Assembly: GCF_008710155.1 (NCBI RefSeq)
Contig: NZ_VYPZ01000002.1
Location: 186,001 to 250,000 of the forward strand
From: Sphingobium limneticum
Lineage (GTDB): Bacteria; Pseudomonadota; Alphaproteobacteria; Sphingomonadales; Sphingomonadaceae
DNA length: 64,000 nt
Direction of reading: 5' to 3'
The notes under the pieces were generated by a model. It was not told where the DNA came from and did no database searches. It worked only from the letters and a program-made list of their open reading frames with translations. The number at the start of each line of letters is the position of its first letter. Within the stretch, counting starts at the first letter, position 1. Both the position numbers and the translations under genes were made by a program. Below, one piece after another: positions 1 to 7,671 of this stretch.

Positions 1-125
1 CTGGTATCGAGCGCGACCCGCACGTCATGGGACGCCGGTGCAGGCGGCGCGGCTGGCGCCGTCTGCGCCGCGACGGGCGAAAGGGTCAGCAGGGTGGCGA
101 GCAGCAGGGCTAGGGAGCGAATCAT
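1..125 (-). CDS. Exported protein, N-terminal part only (possible peptidylprolyl isomerase)
   Basis: The gene runs off the left edge; only the first 41 codons are visible, starting at an ATG at 125. They encode a clear Sec signal peptide (MIRSLALLLATLLTLSPVAA followed by QTAPA), an Ala/Pro-rich stretch, then HDVRVALDT. The end of this piece resembles the first beta strand of cyclophilin-type peptidylprolyl isomerases, which often sit next to dnaA in sphingomonads, but too little is present to prove it. Signal peptide seen; function inferred weakly. Confidence 0.55.
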   Translation of the reverse strand, partial: MIRSLALLLATLLTLSPVAAQTAPAAPPAPASHDVRVALDT

Positions 126-170
126 GCGCCCAGCCTAGCCTGTCTTGCGGCAGGCGCCAGAGGGCTGCGT

Positions 171-1580
171 TCAGCCTTCCAGCAGGCGCTGCAACGCGCG
201 GACGTCGGCGTCCATATCCGGGTTGCTCTCCCGCAGCGCCTCGATCGTGCGCACGGCATGGATCACCGTGCTATGATCGCGGCCACCGAAGATGCGGCCG
301 ATTTCGGGCAGCGAGCGCGGCGTCATCTTCTTGGCGAGGTACATCGCCACCTGACGCGGGCGGGCGACCGCGCGGGCGCGGCGCTTGGAGCGCATTTCCG
401 ACGGGTCGATCTTGAAATGGGCGGCGCAGGCCTTCTGGATTTCATCCACGGTGATGCGACGGGCATTGGCGCGCACGGCATCGGCCAGCATCTGCTGCGC
501 GAAGTCGAGGTCGATCGAGCGGCCGGTCAGCTGGCCATAGGCGACCAGCTTGTTGAACGCGCCTTCCAGTTCGCGCACGTTCGACCGGATCGAACGGGCC
601 AGAAAGTCGATGACGGCGTCGGGCACCGGCGGATCGCCCGCCACGGCGCGCTTGGCCTCCAGGATGGCGAGGCGCAGGTCGAGGCCGGCCGGCTGAATGT
701 CGGCGACCAGGCCACCGGCCAGACGCGACAGGATGCGCGGGTCGATCGATTCGAGCAGCTGCGGCGCCCGGTCGGCGGTCACGACGATGCGCGCGCCGGT
801 ATCGATCAGGTCGTTGATCGTGTGGAGAAACTCCTCCTGCGTCGATCCCTTGCCCGCGATGAACTGGATGTCGTCGATCAGCAGCAGGCGCGCGGCGCGC
901 AGCCGGCCCTTGAACGCCATGGTCTCATTGGCGCGCATGGCGTTCACGAATTCGACCATGAAGCGTTCGGCCGACATGTAGAGCACCGCCTGCGACGGGC
1001 TGTGCGCGGAGAAGGCGCGAGCGATCGAGTGCAGCAGGTGCGTCTTGCCCTGACCGGTGCCGCCATGGATGAACAGCGGGCTGAAACGCGGCGTGGCTTC
1101 GCCCGCCATCGCCTGCGCCGCCGAAAAGGCCAGGCGATTGGTGTCGCCGGTCACGAATGCGTCGAAACCATGGCGCGGCAGGAAGTTGGACGCGATCGCG
1201 ACCGGCGCTTCGACGAGCGAAGGGGCCGCCGCTTCGACATGCACGACTTCGAGCAGGCGCGGGCCGGGCACGTCGGTCGCCCGGCGCAGGCGCACTTCGC
1301 GCACGCCGACGCTGGCACTGCGCCAGGCCATGCGCAGGCGGTCGCCAAACTGGCCGGACACGAAATTGGCGCTGAAGTCGCTGGCGACCAGCAGGTCGAG
1401 CGTCTGCGATTCGGCGCAATAATCGCCCAGGCGCACGGGCTTCAACCACTGGTCGAACATGCGGGCGCCGACATCTCGGCGCAGGCCGGCGCGGATCGCG
1501 GTCCAGGCGGATTCCAGACCTGCGTCGGCCTTGTCCACCTGTCCGTCCTGCCAACCAACCACGCGCACACTATCCTTCAT
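171..1580 (-). CDS. dnaA: Chromosomal replication initiator DnaA
   Basis: AAA+ ATPase that binds DnaA boxes at oriC and opens the origin. Counting from an upstream in-frame TTG at 1601, Walker A (GGTGQGKT) is at about residues 180-187, Walker B (LLIDD) at about 240-244, and the DNA-binding signature GGRDHSTVIHA lies near the C terminus. Length of about 469 residues is normal for the family. I chose the ATG at 1580; the TTG at 1601 would add seven residues (MVGSSKV), and neither has a well-spaced ribosome site. It stands alone between an exported-protein gene and rpsT. Five GANTC sites lie upstream, suggesting methylation-linked control as known for Caulobacter dnaA (inference). Confidence 0.97.
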   Translation of the reverse strand: MKDSVRVVGWQDGQVDKADAGLESAWTAIRAGLRRDVGARMFDQWLKPVRLGDYCAESQTLDLLVASDFSANFVSGQFGDRLRMAWRSASVGVREVRLRRATDVPGPRLLEVVHVEAAAPSLVEAPVAIASNFLPRHGFDAFVTGDTNRLAFSAAQAMAGEATPRFSPLFIHGGTGQGKTHLLHSIARAFSAHSPSQAVLYMSAERFMVEFVNAMRANETMAFKGRLRAARLLLIDDIQFIAGKGSTQEEFLHTINDLIDTGARIVVTADRAPQLLESIDPRILSRLAGGLVADIQPAGLDLRLAILEAKRAVAGDPPVPDAVIDFLARSIRSNVRELEGAFNKLVAYGQLTGRSIDLDFAQQMLADAVRANARRITVDEIQKACAAHFKIDPSEMRSKRRARAVARPRQVAMYLAKKMTPRSLPEIGRIFGGRDHSTVIHAVRTIEALRESNPDMDADVRALQRLLEG

Positions 1581-1669
1581 AACCTTAGACGACCCTACCA
1601 ACTATGCCCCCCGTTATCGGGCAGGAAAAAAGACGCACGAAGCCTGACCCGGAAACGCCCCCGTTTCCG

Positions 1670-1896
1670 GATTCTCCACGACAATCAATCTTTCAAGATG
1701 GCCGCCTCAAGGTGATTCGACGGCGGCCGGATTTCAAAAATAGACGGGCCTGCTTCATGGGATCAAGGGCAGCCTGGTTCAAAAAAGTGAAATAAAGCCG
1801 TTGACTCGGCAAAGCCGCGGGAATCCGCCGACAATCAAATTATGACAGTTTTTCAACACTTTATTAGCTGCAATTTATGCCGCAGCGCGTCGAATC
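1670..1896. promoter_or_regulatory. GANTC-rich dnaA upstream region with a duplicated motif
   Basis: The 423-base gap between dnaA and rpsT (1581-2003) has no credible gene. It holds five GANTC sites, the target of the cell-cycle methylase CcrM in alphaproteobacteria, at 1670, 1714, 1803, 1821 and 1892. The word CGACAATCAA occurs twice, at 1679-1688 and 1829-1838, each time a few bases after a GANTC site, so about 18 bases are duplicated. The stretch 1780-1940 is AT-rich relative to its neighbours. I saw no convincing DnaA box (TTATNCACA). A promoter role for dnaA is inferred. Confidence 0.5.
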
Positions 1897-1945
1897 GCGG
1901 GAAATTGGTCGATCGTTAAAGTGACGTTATTGTGAAGAAACGACG

Positions 1946-1978
1946 AAAGGCCCGCCCCGATAGCCGGGGCGGGCCTTT
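1946..1978 (-). terminator. Rho-independent terminator of rpsT
   Basis: A perfect 12-base GC-rich stem (AAAGGCCCGCCCC pairing with GGGGCGGGCCTTT) with a short loop lies 26 bases beyond the rpsT stop codon. The T run is only three bases on either strand, so it could work for both directions, but on the minus strand it directly follows rpsT. Confidence 0.75.
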
Positions 1979-2003
1979 AATGCGTCCGTAAAGCCAGAGG
2001 CTT

Positions 2004-2267
2004 TTAGGCGATCGCGCTGACAGCCTTGGTTAGGCGGCCGAACTTGCGCGATGCGGTGTTCTTGTGCAGCACGCCGCGGGCAACGCCACGGGCCAGCTCA
2101 GGCTGAACGGCCTGAAGAGCGGTTGCAGCAACATCCTTGTCACCAGCGGTGATGGCGGCTTCCACCTTCTTCACCAGGGTGCGGATCCGGCTGATGCGGG
2201 CGCCATTGATTGCGGCGCGACGCTCGTTGCGACGGATGCGCTTCTTGGCTTGCGGCGTATTGGCCAT
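2004..2267 (-). CDS. rpsT: 30S ribosomal protein S20
   Basis: Primary 16S rRNA-binding protein of the small ribosomal subunit. The 87-residue protein begins [18 protein letters not shown] and is strongly basic, as expected for S20, which folds as a three-helix bundle along the bottom of the 30S subunit. It is monocistronic: its own terminator lies at 1946-1978, a promoter candidate at 2340-2368, and mutM is upstream on the same strand with a 116-base gap. The dnaA-rpsT-mutM order on one strand is common in sphingomonads. Nothing unusual. Confidence 0.97.
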   Translation of the reverse strand: MANTPQAKKRIRRNERRAAINGARISRIRTLVKKVEAAITAGDKDVAATALQAVQPELARGVARGVLHKNTASRKFGRLTKAVSAIA

Positions 2268-2339
2268 TCTATTCCTCGGTTCTCATCAAATCTCGGGAAG
2301 AGGCCCGCCGAACTGCCGACATGCCTCGTGAAGGTGCGC

Positions 2340-2368
2340 CCCTTACAGAGTATCGGAGCAGGCGTCAA
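2340..2368 (-). promoter_or_regulatory. Candidate housekeeping promoter for rpsT
   Basis: Read on the minus strand, TTGACG (2363-2368) is followed by a 17-base spacer and TAAGGG (2340-2345). The -35 box is good and the -10 weak, which is usual in alphaproteobacteria. It sits about 70 bases before the rpsT start codon, just after the mutM stop codon. Confidence 0.4.
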
Positions 2369-2383
2369 CGGATTCGGGCCAGC

Positions 2384-3196
2384 CTATTTCTGACATTTTG
2401 GGCAGAAGAAGGTCGATCGGCCGCCATCGACCCGGCGCAGGACGGTGCCGCCGCACAGGCAGGATTCGCCTTCCCGCCCATAGACGCGCCATTGTTTGGA
2501 GAAATAGCCTAGCTCTCCGTCCGGCCGCGCATAATCGCGCAGGGTGGAACCGCCCGCGACGATGGCGGCCGACAGGACATCGCGAATCGCCTCCACCAGC
2601 AGCGCGAGTCGCGCCCGGCCGATCTTGCCCGCCGCCCGAGTCGGCGCGATGCCGGCCATGTTGAGCGCTTCGCACACATAGATATTGCCCAGGCCCGCCA
2701 CGATCCGCTGATCGAGCAGCGCCGCCTTGATCGACGTCCCCTTGCCGCTGAGCGCGCCGGCCAGATAGGCGGTATCGAAATCCGGTCCCAGCGGCTCGGG
2801 CCCCATGCGAGTGAAGGGCGTATAGCTTTGCCACGCGTCCGACCGCACCAGATCGAGCGATCCGAATCGGCGCGGGTCGTTGAGCGCGAGGACATGGCCT
2901 TTTCCTGTTTCCAACAGCAGATGGTCATGCGCGCCGATCTCCGCCGGATCGATTCGCCAGCGCCCCGACATGCCGAGGTGAAAGATCATCATGTCGCCGC
3001 GATCGGTTTCAATGAGGCCATATTTGGCGCGGCGCGACAGGCCCGTCACCGTGGCGCCGGTCATCCGCTGGCGCAGGTCGACGGGAATCGGCCAGCGCAG
3101 GTCGGCGCGGCGCGGCTCCACACGGGTCAGGACGCTGCCCTCCAGCACGGAGCGCAGGCCGGCGACGGTTGTTTCGACTTCGGGAAGCTCAGGCAT
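2384..3196 (-). CDS. mutM: Formamidopyrimidine-DNA glycosylase (MutM/Fpg)
   Basis: Base-excision repair enzyme that removes 8-oxoguanine and formamidopyrimidines and nicks the abasic site. The 270-residue protein starts MPELPEVETT, giving the catalytic Pro2 and Glu3 after Met removal; the conserved lysine is at about residue 58 (RRAKYGL). A helix-two-turn-helix region precedes a C-terminal zinc finger with cysteines in CLCGG and CPKC, ending only one residue later. Length is typical. It is divergent from ubiE across a 134-base gap that contains a G-rich tandem repeat. Confidence 0.97.
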   Translation of the reverse strand: MPELPEVETTVAGLRSVLEGSVLTRVEPRRADLRWPIPVDLRQRMTGATVTGLSRRAKYGLIETDRGDMMIFHLGMSGRWRIDPAEIGAHDHLLLETGKGHVLALNDPRRFGSLDLVRSDAWQSYTPFTRMGPEPLGPDFDTAYLAGALSGKGTSIKAALLDQRIVAGLGNIYVCEALNMAGIAPTRAAGKIGRARLALLVEAIRDVLSAAIVAGGSTLRDYARPDGELGYFSKQWRVYGREGESCLCGGTVLRRVDGGRSTFFCPKCQK

Positions 3197-3330
3197 AGGC
3201 CATCATGTAGGGACTAAAGCCGTCCTGCGACAGGGGCTGCGGCGGGGGCTGCGACGGGGGCCGTCGCCAAAGCGTCATATGCGCGCGTTCGCGCTGGCAT
3301 GGCGCCGGAACTGCGGCTAGAGCGAGGCGC

Positions 3331-4062
3331 ATGAGCGAAACAGCATCCTTTGGCTATCGCGACGTCGATGCCGCACAGAAAGCGGGCATGGTCCGCGAAG
3401 TCTTCTCCAATGTCGCAGCCAAATATGACCTGATGAACGACGCCATGTCCGGCGGCGCGCATCGGCTGTGGAAGGATCAGTTCGTGCGTCGGGTAAAGCC
3501 CCGCGCCGGCGAGCAGATTCTCGACATGGCGGGCGGCACCGGCGACATCGCGTTTCGCATGCACAAGCATGGCGCGCAGGTGACGGTGTCCGACATCAAC
3601 CCCGAAATGCTGGCCGTGGGGGTCGAGCGGGCGCAGAAGAAGGGCTATGAGGGGCTGATCTGGTCGGAACAGAATGCCGAGACGCTGACCTTTGGCGACC
3701 GCGCGTTCGACGCCTATACGATCGCCTTCGGCATCCGCAACGTGACCCATATCGACCAGGCGCTGCGGGAAGCGAACCGGGTGCTGAAGTTCGGCGGGCG
3801 TTTCTTCTGCTTGGAATTTTCGACCACCACCTGGCCGGGCTTTTCGGACGTCTATGACGTCTATTCGCACAAGCTGGTGCCGCATCTGGGCAAGCTGTTC
3901 GCCAATGATGCCGACAGCTATCGCTATCTGATCGAATCGATCCGCCGTTTCCCGCCCATGCCCAAATTCGAAAGCATGATCCGCGAGGCCGGTTTCGTGA
4001 ACACGAAGGTCGAGCCGATCTTGGGCGGGCTGGTCGCGATCCATTCGGGCTGGAAGATTTGA
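3331..4062 (+). CDS. ubiE: Ubiquinone/menaquinone biosynthesis C-methyltransferase UbiE
   Basis: SAM-dependent methyltransferase that adds the C-methyl group to the benzoquinol ring in ubiquinone biosynthesis. The 243-residue protein has the SAM-binding glycine loop LDMAGGTGDIAFR at about residues 64-76 and the family segments FSNVAAKYDLMNDAMSGG near the N terminus and FGIRNVT in the middle. The ATG at 3331 has a GAGGCGC ribosome site. It heads a plus-strand run into ubiB, so two quinone genes are adjacent, separated by a 151-base gap containing nested palindromes. Confidence 0.97.
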   Translation: MSETASFGYRDVDAAQKAGMVREVFSNVAAKYDLMNDAMSGGAHRLWKDQFVRRVKPRAGEQILDMAGGTGDIAFRMHKHGAQVTVSDINPEMLAVGVERAQKKGYEGLIWSEQNAETLTFGDRAFDAYTIAFGIRNVTHIDQALREANRVLKFGGRFFCLEFSTTTWPGFSDVYDVYSHKLVPHLGKLFANDADSYRYLIESIRRFPPMPKFESMIREAGFVNTKVEPILGGLVAIHSGWKI

Positions 4063-4078
4063 CGCCTGTTTCCAAAAG

Positions 4079-4201
4079 CCCCTCCCTGTCAGGGAGGGGT
4101 TGGGGTGGGTGCGCCGCGCAGCGGCGCCTATGCCCTATGGAGATGGAACAAGGCTCGCTTCGCTCGCTACCCACCCCCAGCCCCTCCCTGAAAGGGAGGG
4201 G
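4079..4201. repeat. Nested palindromic intergenic repeat between ubiE and ubiB
   Basis: Two arms of about 32 bases (4079-4110 and 4169-4201) are inverted copies of one another. Each arm also contains its own small hairpin: CCCCTCCCT then a 2-base loop then AGGGAGGGG. This makes a four-armed fold in RNA or cruciform DNA. The right arm ends just before the ubiB start codon at 4214. It belongs to the class of dispersed intergenic repeats seen again, with a different core, at 23331-23482. Confidence 0.8.
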
Positions 4202-4213
4202 GGAAGAATTGGC

Positions 4214-5752
4214 ATGACCGCTCATATCACGCATCTCTGGCGCCTCGTAAAATGGGGCCGCACGCTGGCGCGGCATGGCGCGCTGACGGGAATCGAGCGC
4301 GATCCGCTCACGCCCGGCCCGGTCCGCCGCCTCGTCCGCATCGCCCGTTTCGGCGCGCGCGTGCCCAAGCAGCCCCGCTATGCCGACGCCTTCCAGTCGA
4401 TCGGTCCGGCTGCGATCAAGCTGGGCCAGACGCTGGCGACCCGGCCCGATCTGGTCGGCGATCATGCGGCGAACGATCTGCTGCGCTTGCAGGATGCCCT
4501 GCCCCCCGTGCCGTTCGACACGATCCGGGCGCAGATCGAAACCAGCTTCGGCCGCCCGCTGGAGGCCATGTATAGCCGGTTCGACGAAGTGCCCGTCGGT
4601 GCCGCCTCGATCGCGCAGGTGCATCGCGCGCTGACCACCGACGGGCGCGACGTCGCGGTCAAGGTGATCCGCCCCGGCGTGATCGAGAAATTCAACCGCG
4701 ACATCCAGACCTATGAATGGGCCGCCGCCCATGTCGAAATGCTGGGCGGCGAACTGGCGCGCCTGCGCCCGCGCCTCGTCATCGCGAACATGAAGCGCTG
4801 GACCGCGCGCGAGCTGGACCTGCGCCGCGAAGCCGCGTCCGCCTCCGAACTGGCCGAGGCGATGGAGGCGATGCCGGGATACAGCATCCCCGCCATCGAT
4901 TGGGATCGCACGACCGGCAAGGTCATGACGATGGAGTGGATCGACGGGATCAAGATTTCCGATCGCGACGCCCTGATCGCGGCGGGCCACGACATAAAGG
5001 ATCTGGCCGCACGCCTCGTCAACGCCTTCCTGCGGCAGGCGATCGCGGAGGGGTTCTTCCACGCCGACATGCATCAGGGGAACCTGTTCGTGACGCCCAA
5101 TGGTGACATCGTCGCGATCGATTTCGGCATCATGGGCCGGATCGACCGGCGCGCGCGCATGTGGCTGGCGGAAATTCTCTACGGCCTGATCACCGGCAAC
5201 TACAAACGCGTGGCGGAGATTCACTTCGAGGCGCAATATGTGCCCGGCCATCATAATGTCGACGAATTCGCGACGGCTTTGCGGGCGGTGGGCGAGCCGA
5301 TGCGCGGCAAGCCGGTGCGCGAATTGTCGGTCGGCGGGATGCTGGACGGCCTCTTCGCCATCACCCGCGATTTCGACATGCAGACCCAGCCACATCTTCT
5401 CCTTCTTCAGAAGACGATGGTGATGGTGGAGGGCGTGGCGACCGCGCTCGACCCCGACATCAACCTGTGGGAAACCAGCGGCCCCTATGTGAAGAACTGG
5501 CTGCGCGACGAGCTGGGGCCGGAGGCAAAGGCCGCCGACACGCTGATCGAAAATTGGCGCACGCTGCAACGGTTGCCGGGGCTGGTCCGCCGGATCGAGG
5601 ACGCTTTCCCGGAAAAGGGCGGCGCCCCGCCTCCCCCGCCCCTGAGCGAGGTGAAGCTGATCCGCGTGGGTGGCGGCTGGCGCTATGCGCTGGTGGCGGT
5701 CATCGCGGCGGCGGCCGGGGCTGGCGCTATGGCGTTGCTTACCTTATCTTGA
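4214..5752 (+). CDS. ubiB: Ubiquinone biosynthesis ATPase/kinase-like protein UbiB
   Basis: Atypical-kinase (ADCK/UbiB) family membrane protein needed for ubiquinone biosynthesis, thought to help extract or deliver hydrophobic intermediates. The 512-residue protein has the family-specific KLGQ motif at about residues 69-72, a kinase-like AVKV lysine, and a metal-binding DFG (AIDFGIMG). A C-terminal hydrophobic segment (about 490-510) anchors it in the membrane. I chose the ATG at 4214; the frame is open further upstream, but that part is translated palindromic repeat (PQPLPEREG). The stop codon is four bases before the next gene. Confidence 0.95.
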   Translation: MTAHITHLWRLVKWGRTLARHGALTGIERDPLTPGPVRRLVRIARFGARVPKQPRYADAFQSIGPAAIKLGQTLATRPDLVGDHAANDLLRLQDALPPVPFDTIRAQIETSFGRPLEAMYSRFDEVPVGAASIAQVHRALTTDGRDVAVKVIRPGVIEKFNRDIQTYEWAAAHVEMLGGELARLRPRLVIANMKRWTARELDLRREAASASELAEAMEAMPGYSIPAIDWDRTTGKVMTMEWIDGIKISDRDALIAAGHDIKDLAARLVNAFLRQAIAEGFFHADMHQGNLFVTPNGDIVAIDFGIMGRIDRRARMWLAEILYGLITGNYKRVAEIHFEAQYVPGHHNVDEFATALRAVGEPMRGKPVRELSVGGMLDGLFAITRDFDMQTQPHLLLLQKTMVMVEGVATALDPDINLWETSGPYVKNWLRDELGPEAKAADTLIENWRTLQRLPGLVRRIEDAFPEKGGAPPPPPLSEVKLIRVGGGWRYALVAVIAAAAGAGAMALLTLS

Positions 5753-5756
5753 GGCC

Positions 5757-6053
5757 ATGACGCGCGAAGAAGCCATTGCCCGGATCAAGCCGCATGAAGC
5801 GGAACTGCGCGCGGCGGGGCTGGCGGCGCTTTATCTGTTCGGATCCACGGCGCGCAACGATGCGCGTCCGGATTCCGATGTCGATCTGATGTGCGATATT
5901 GCCGCGACACCAAAGATCGGCCTCCTGGAATTTATAGGTTTGCAGGAGCGGCTGTCTCACATATTGCGAGCAGAAGTTGACCTTGTCGAACGGCAGGCTC
6001 TGTATCCGCGCGTTGCGCGACACGCAGCCGCAGACACGGTGCGCGTTTTTTGA
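5757..6053 (+). CDS. mntA: MntA-type minimal nucleotidyltransferase (antitoxin-like)
   Basis: 98-residue protein with the minimal nucleotidyltransferase signature: Gly29-Ser30, ten residues, then Asp41 and Asp43 (LFGSTARNDARPDSDVDL), and a third acidic residue at Asp75 (AEVDLV). In characterised MntA-HepT systems this protein transfers AMP to a tyrosine of the HEPN partner and neutralises it. The HEPN partner follows immediately, overlapping by one base (TGATG). The pair sits between ubiB (4-base gap) and coaBC (4-base overlap), so it is probably co-transcribed with essential genes. Activity is inferred from motifs; the symbol is by family. Confidence 0.85.
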   Translation: MTREEAIARIKPHEAELRAAGLAALYLFGSTARNDARPDSDVDLMCDIAATPKIGLLEFIGLQERLSHILRAEVDLVERQALYPRVARHAAADTVRVF

Positions 6054-6403
6054 TGGATGACGATCAAAGAGACGCGACCAGGCTGGAGGTGATCCTGCTG
6101 CTGATCGACCGGATTCATGCGCGTTTGGTAAAGACAGATTTGGCTGAATTTGTTCGCGACCATGACGATATCGATCTTCTGGCTTATCGGCTTGCCATGA
6201 TCGGCGAAGAGGCGAACAAACTGACGCTGGGGTTCAAGGCCCGTTTCCCGCACATGCGGTGGAACGATATGTATAGGCTCCGCAACATCATCTCCCATCA
6301 ATATCAGAGAGTCGCGCCGGAACGGATATGGATCACCGCCACGTCAGACCTGACTGATTTGGCTATTCTATGCCGTGCGGAACTGGATCGGATCGGCGAA
6401 TGA
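6053..6403 (+). CDS. hepT: HepT-type HEPN ribonuclease (toxin-like)
   Basis: 116-residue all-helical protein carrying the HEPN active-site motif R-x4-H-x-Y: RNIISHQY with Arg77, His82 and Tyr84. In known HepT toxins the Arg and His cut RNA, and the Tyr is the residue adenylylated by MntA. All three residues are present, so it looks intact. I chose the ATG at 6053; a TTG at 6050 adds one Met-coded residue. Its stop codon overlaps the coaBC start by four bases (ATGA), implying translational coupling with coenzyme A synthesis. That the pair is active as a toxin-antitoxin is inference. Confidence 0.85.
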   Translation: MDDDQRDATRLEVILLLIDRIHARLVKTDLAEFVRDHDDIDLLAYRLAMIGEEANKLTLGFKARFPHMRWNDMYRLRNIISHQYQRVAPERIWITATSDLTDLAILCRAELDRIGE

Positions 6404-7671
6404 CCCAGCGCGTTCTCCTCATCGTCTCCGGCGGTATTGCCGCCTATAAGTCGCTCGAACTGGTGCGGCTGCTGCGCAAGCGCGGCGTTGCGGTGCGAGC
6501 GGTGCTGACGCAAAGCGCGCAGCAATTTGTGACACCGCTGACCCTGGGCGTGCTGACCGAGGATCATGTCTTCACGCAGTTGTTCGACCTGAAGGACGAG
6601 CAGGAAATCGGGCATATCCAGCTGTCGCGGCAGGCCGATCTGGTCGTCGTGGCGCCCGCGACCGCGAACATATTGGCCAAGATGGCGAACGGCATCGCCG
6701 ACGATCTGGCGACCACCTTGCTGCTCGCCACCGACAAGCCGGTGCTGGCCGTGCCGGCGATGAATGTGCGCATGTGGCATCATGTCGCGACCCAGCGGAA
6801 CCTGACCCAGCTGCGCACCGATGGCGTGCATGTGATGGAGCCGGACGACGGCGCCATGGCCTGCGGCGAATTTGGAAAAGGGCGGTTGCCCGAACCCGAA
6901 GCCATTGCGGCGGAGATTGCGCGGCTGCTCGAAACACCGTTCGCTTCGAGCGAAGTCGAGAAGCGCTCTGCACAACCGGTTCTCGACAGGCTCGAACCGA
7001 ACGGCCGTTTATCGGGGAAGCATATCCTCATCACCGCCGGCCCGACGCACGAGCCGATCGATCCGGTGCGCTACATCGCCAATCGATCGTCGGGCAAACA
7101 GGGCTTCGCCATCGCCGCCGCCGCTGCGAAGGCGGGCGCGCGCGTCACGCTGGTCGCAGGCCCGGTCCATCTGCCCACGCCCGCAGGCGTCGATCGGGTC
7201 GATGTGGAAACCGCGCGACAGATGCTGGCCGCCGTCGAAGCCGCTTTGCCCGCCGACGCCGCGATCATGGTTGCGGCCGTGGCCGACTGGCGCACCGCCG
7301 ATGCGGCCGACCAGAAGCTGAAAAAGGATGGCTCCGGCCAGCCCGCTCCGCTCGCTCTGGTCGAGAATCCGGACATTCTGGCGACGCTGGGCCATCATGC
7401 GCAGCGCCCGGCCCTGCTGGTCGGCTTTGCCGCCGAGACGCAGAAGATTGCCGAGCATGCACAGGCCAAGCTGGCGAAAAAAGGCGCGGACTGGATCGTC
7501 GCCAACGATGTGTCCGGCCCTCCCGGCATGAGCGTGATGGGCGGCGATTCCAACGCCGTGCAGATCGTCAGCGCCGCCGGCATCGAATCCTGGCCCAGCC
7601 TCCCCAAAAGCGAGGTGGCCGACAAACTCATCGAAAAGGTTGCCCATGCCCTCGCCTCTTACCCCGATTGA
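6400..7671 (+). CDS. coaBC: Bifunctional phosphopantothenoylcysteine synthetase/decarboxylase CoaBC
   Basis: Makes 4'-phosphopantetheine from phosphopantothenate and cysteine (coenzyme A pathway). The N-terminal half (about 1-178) is the flavin-dependent decarboxylase CoaC, with PAMNVRMW and SGGIAAYKS; the C-terminal half (about 205-423) is the CTP-dependent synthetase CoaB, with [11 protein letters not shown] and AAVADWR followed by LKKD. The linker at residues 180-202 is a translated palindromic repeat (see 6937-7004). The start overlaps the HEPN stop codon, and the 3' end overlaps dut by 26 bases. Length (423) is slightly above the usual 390-410, consistent with the insertion. Confidence 0.96.
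   Translation: MTQRVLLIVSGGIAAYKSLELVRLLRKRGVAVRAVLTQSAQQFVTPLTLGVLTEDHVFTQLFDLKDEQEIGHIQLSRQADLVVVAPATANILAKMANGIADDLATTLLLATDKPVLAVPAMNVRMWHHVATQRNLTQLRTDGVHVMEPDDGAMACGEFGKGRLPEPEAIAAEIARLLETPFASSEVEKRSAQPVLDRLEPNGRLSGKHILITAGPTHEPIDPVRYIANRSSGKQGFAIAAAAAKAGARVTLVAGPVHLPTPAGVDRVDVETARQMLAAVEAALPADAAIMVAAVADWRTADAADQKLKKDGSGQPAPLALVENPDILATLGHHAQRPALLVGFAAETQKIAEHAQAKLAKKGADWIVANDVSGPPGMSVMGGDSNAVQIVSAAGIESWPSLPKSEVADKLIEKVAHALASYPD
6937..7004. repeat. Inverted-repeat element inserted in frame within coaBC
   Basis: Two arms, 6937-6964 and 6979-7004, are near-perfect inverted copies; the core word is CCGTTCGSTTCGAGC followed by a TCGAGAAC-like end. The same element with the same 26-base arms lies at 51818-51884 (fliQ-fliP gap), and a close variant at 45493-45568 (argF-argD gap). 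Here it is translated as part of the CoaC-CoaB linker (PFASSEVEK ... LDRLEPNG), keeping frame. Confidence 0.85.

Noticed and set aside
258..1715. 485-codon frame opposite dnaA
   Set aside because: Shadow frame; dnaA on the other strand carries all conserved motifs.
1581..2003. Possible oriC next to dnaA
   Set aside because: AT-rich with repeats, but no TTATNCACA DnaA boxes were found; in alphaproteobacteria oriC is often elsewhere (near hemE).
4100..4213. Upstream extension of ubiB (MGWVRRAAAPMPYG...)
   Set aside because: It translates the intergenic palindrome; the ATG at 4214 gives the family N terminus.
3596..5569. Long minus-strand frame opposite ubiE and ubiB
   Set aside because: Shadow of plus-strand genes in GC-rich DNA; crosses the intergenic palindrome and has no recognisable protein features.
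5757..6403. A Cap4/CBASS or other larger defence system around the nucleotidyltransferase
   Set aside because: The nucleotidyltransferase is only 98 residues, with no cyclase-type extension, and all neighbours are housekeeping genes.
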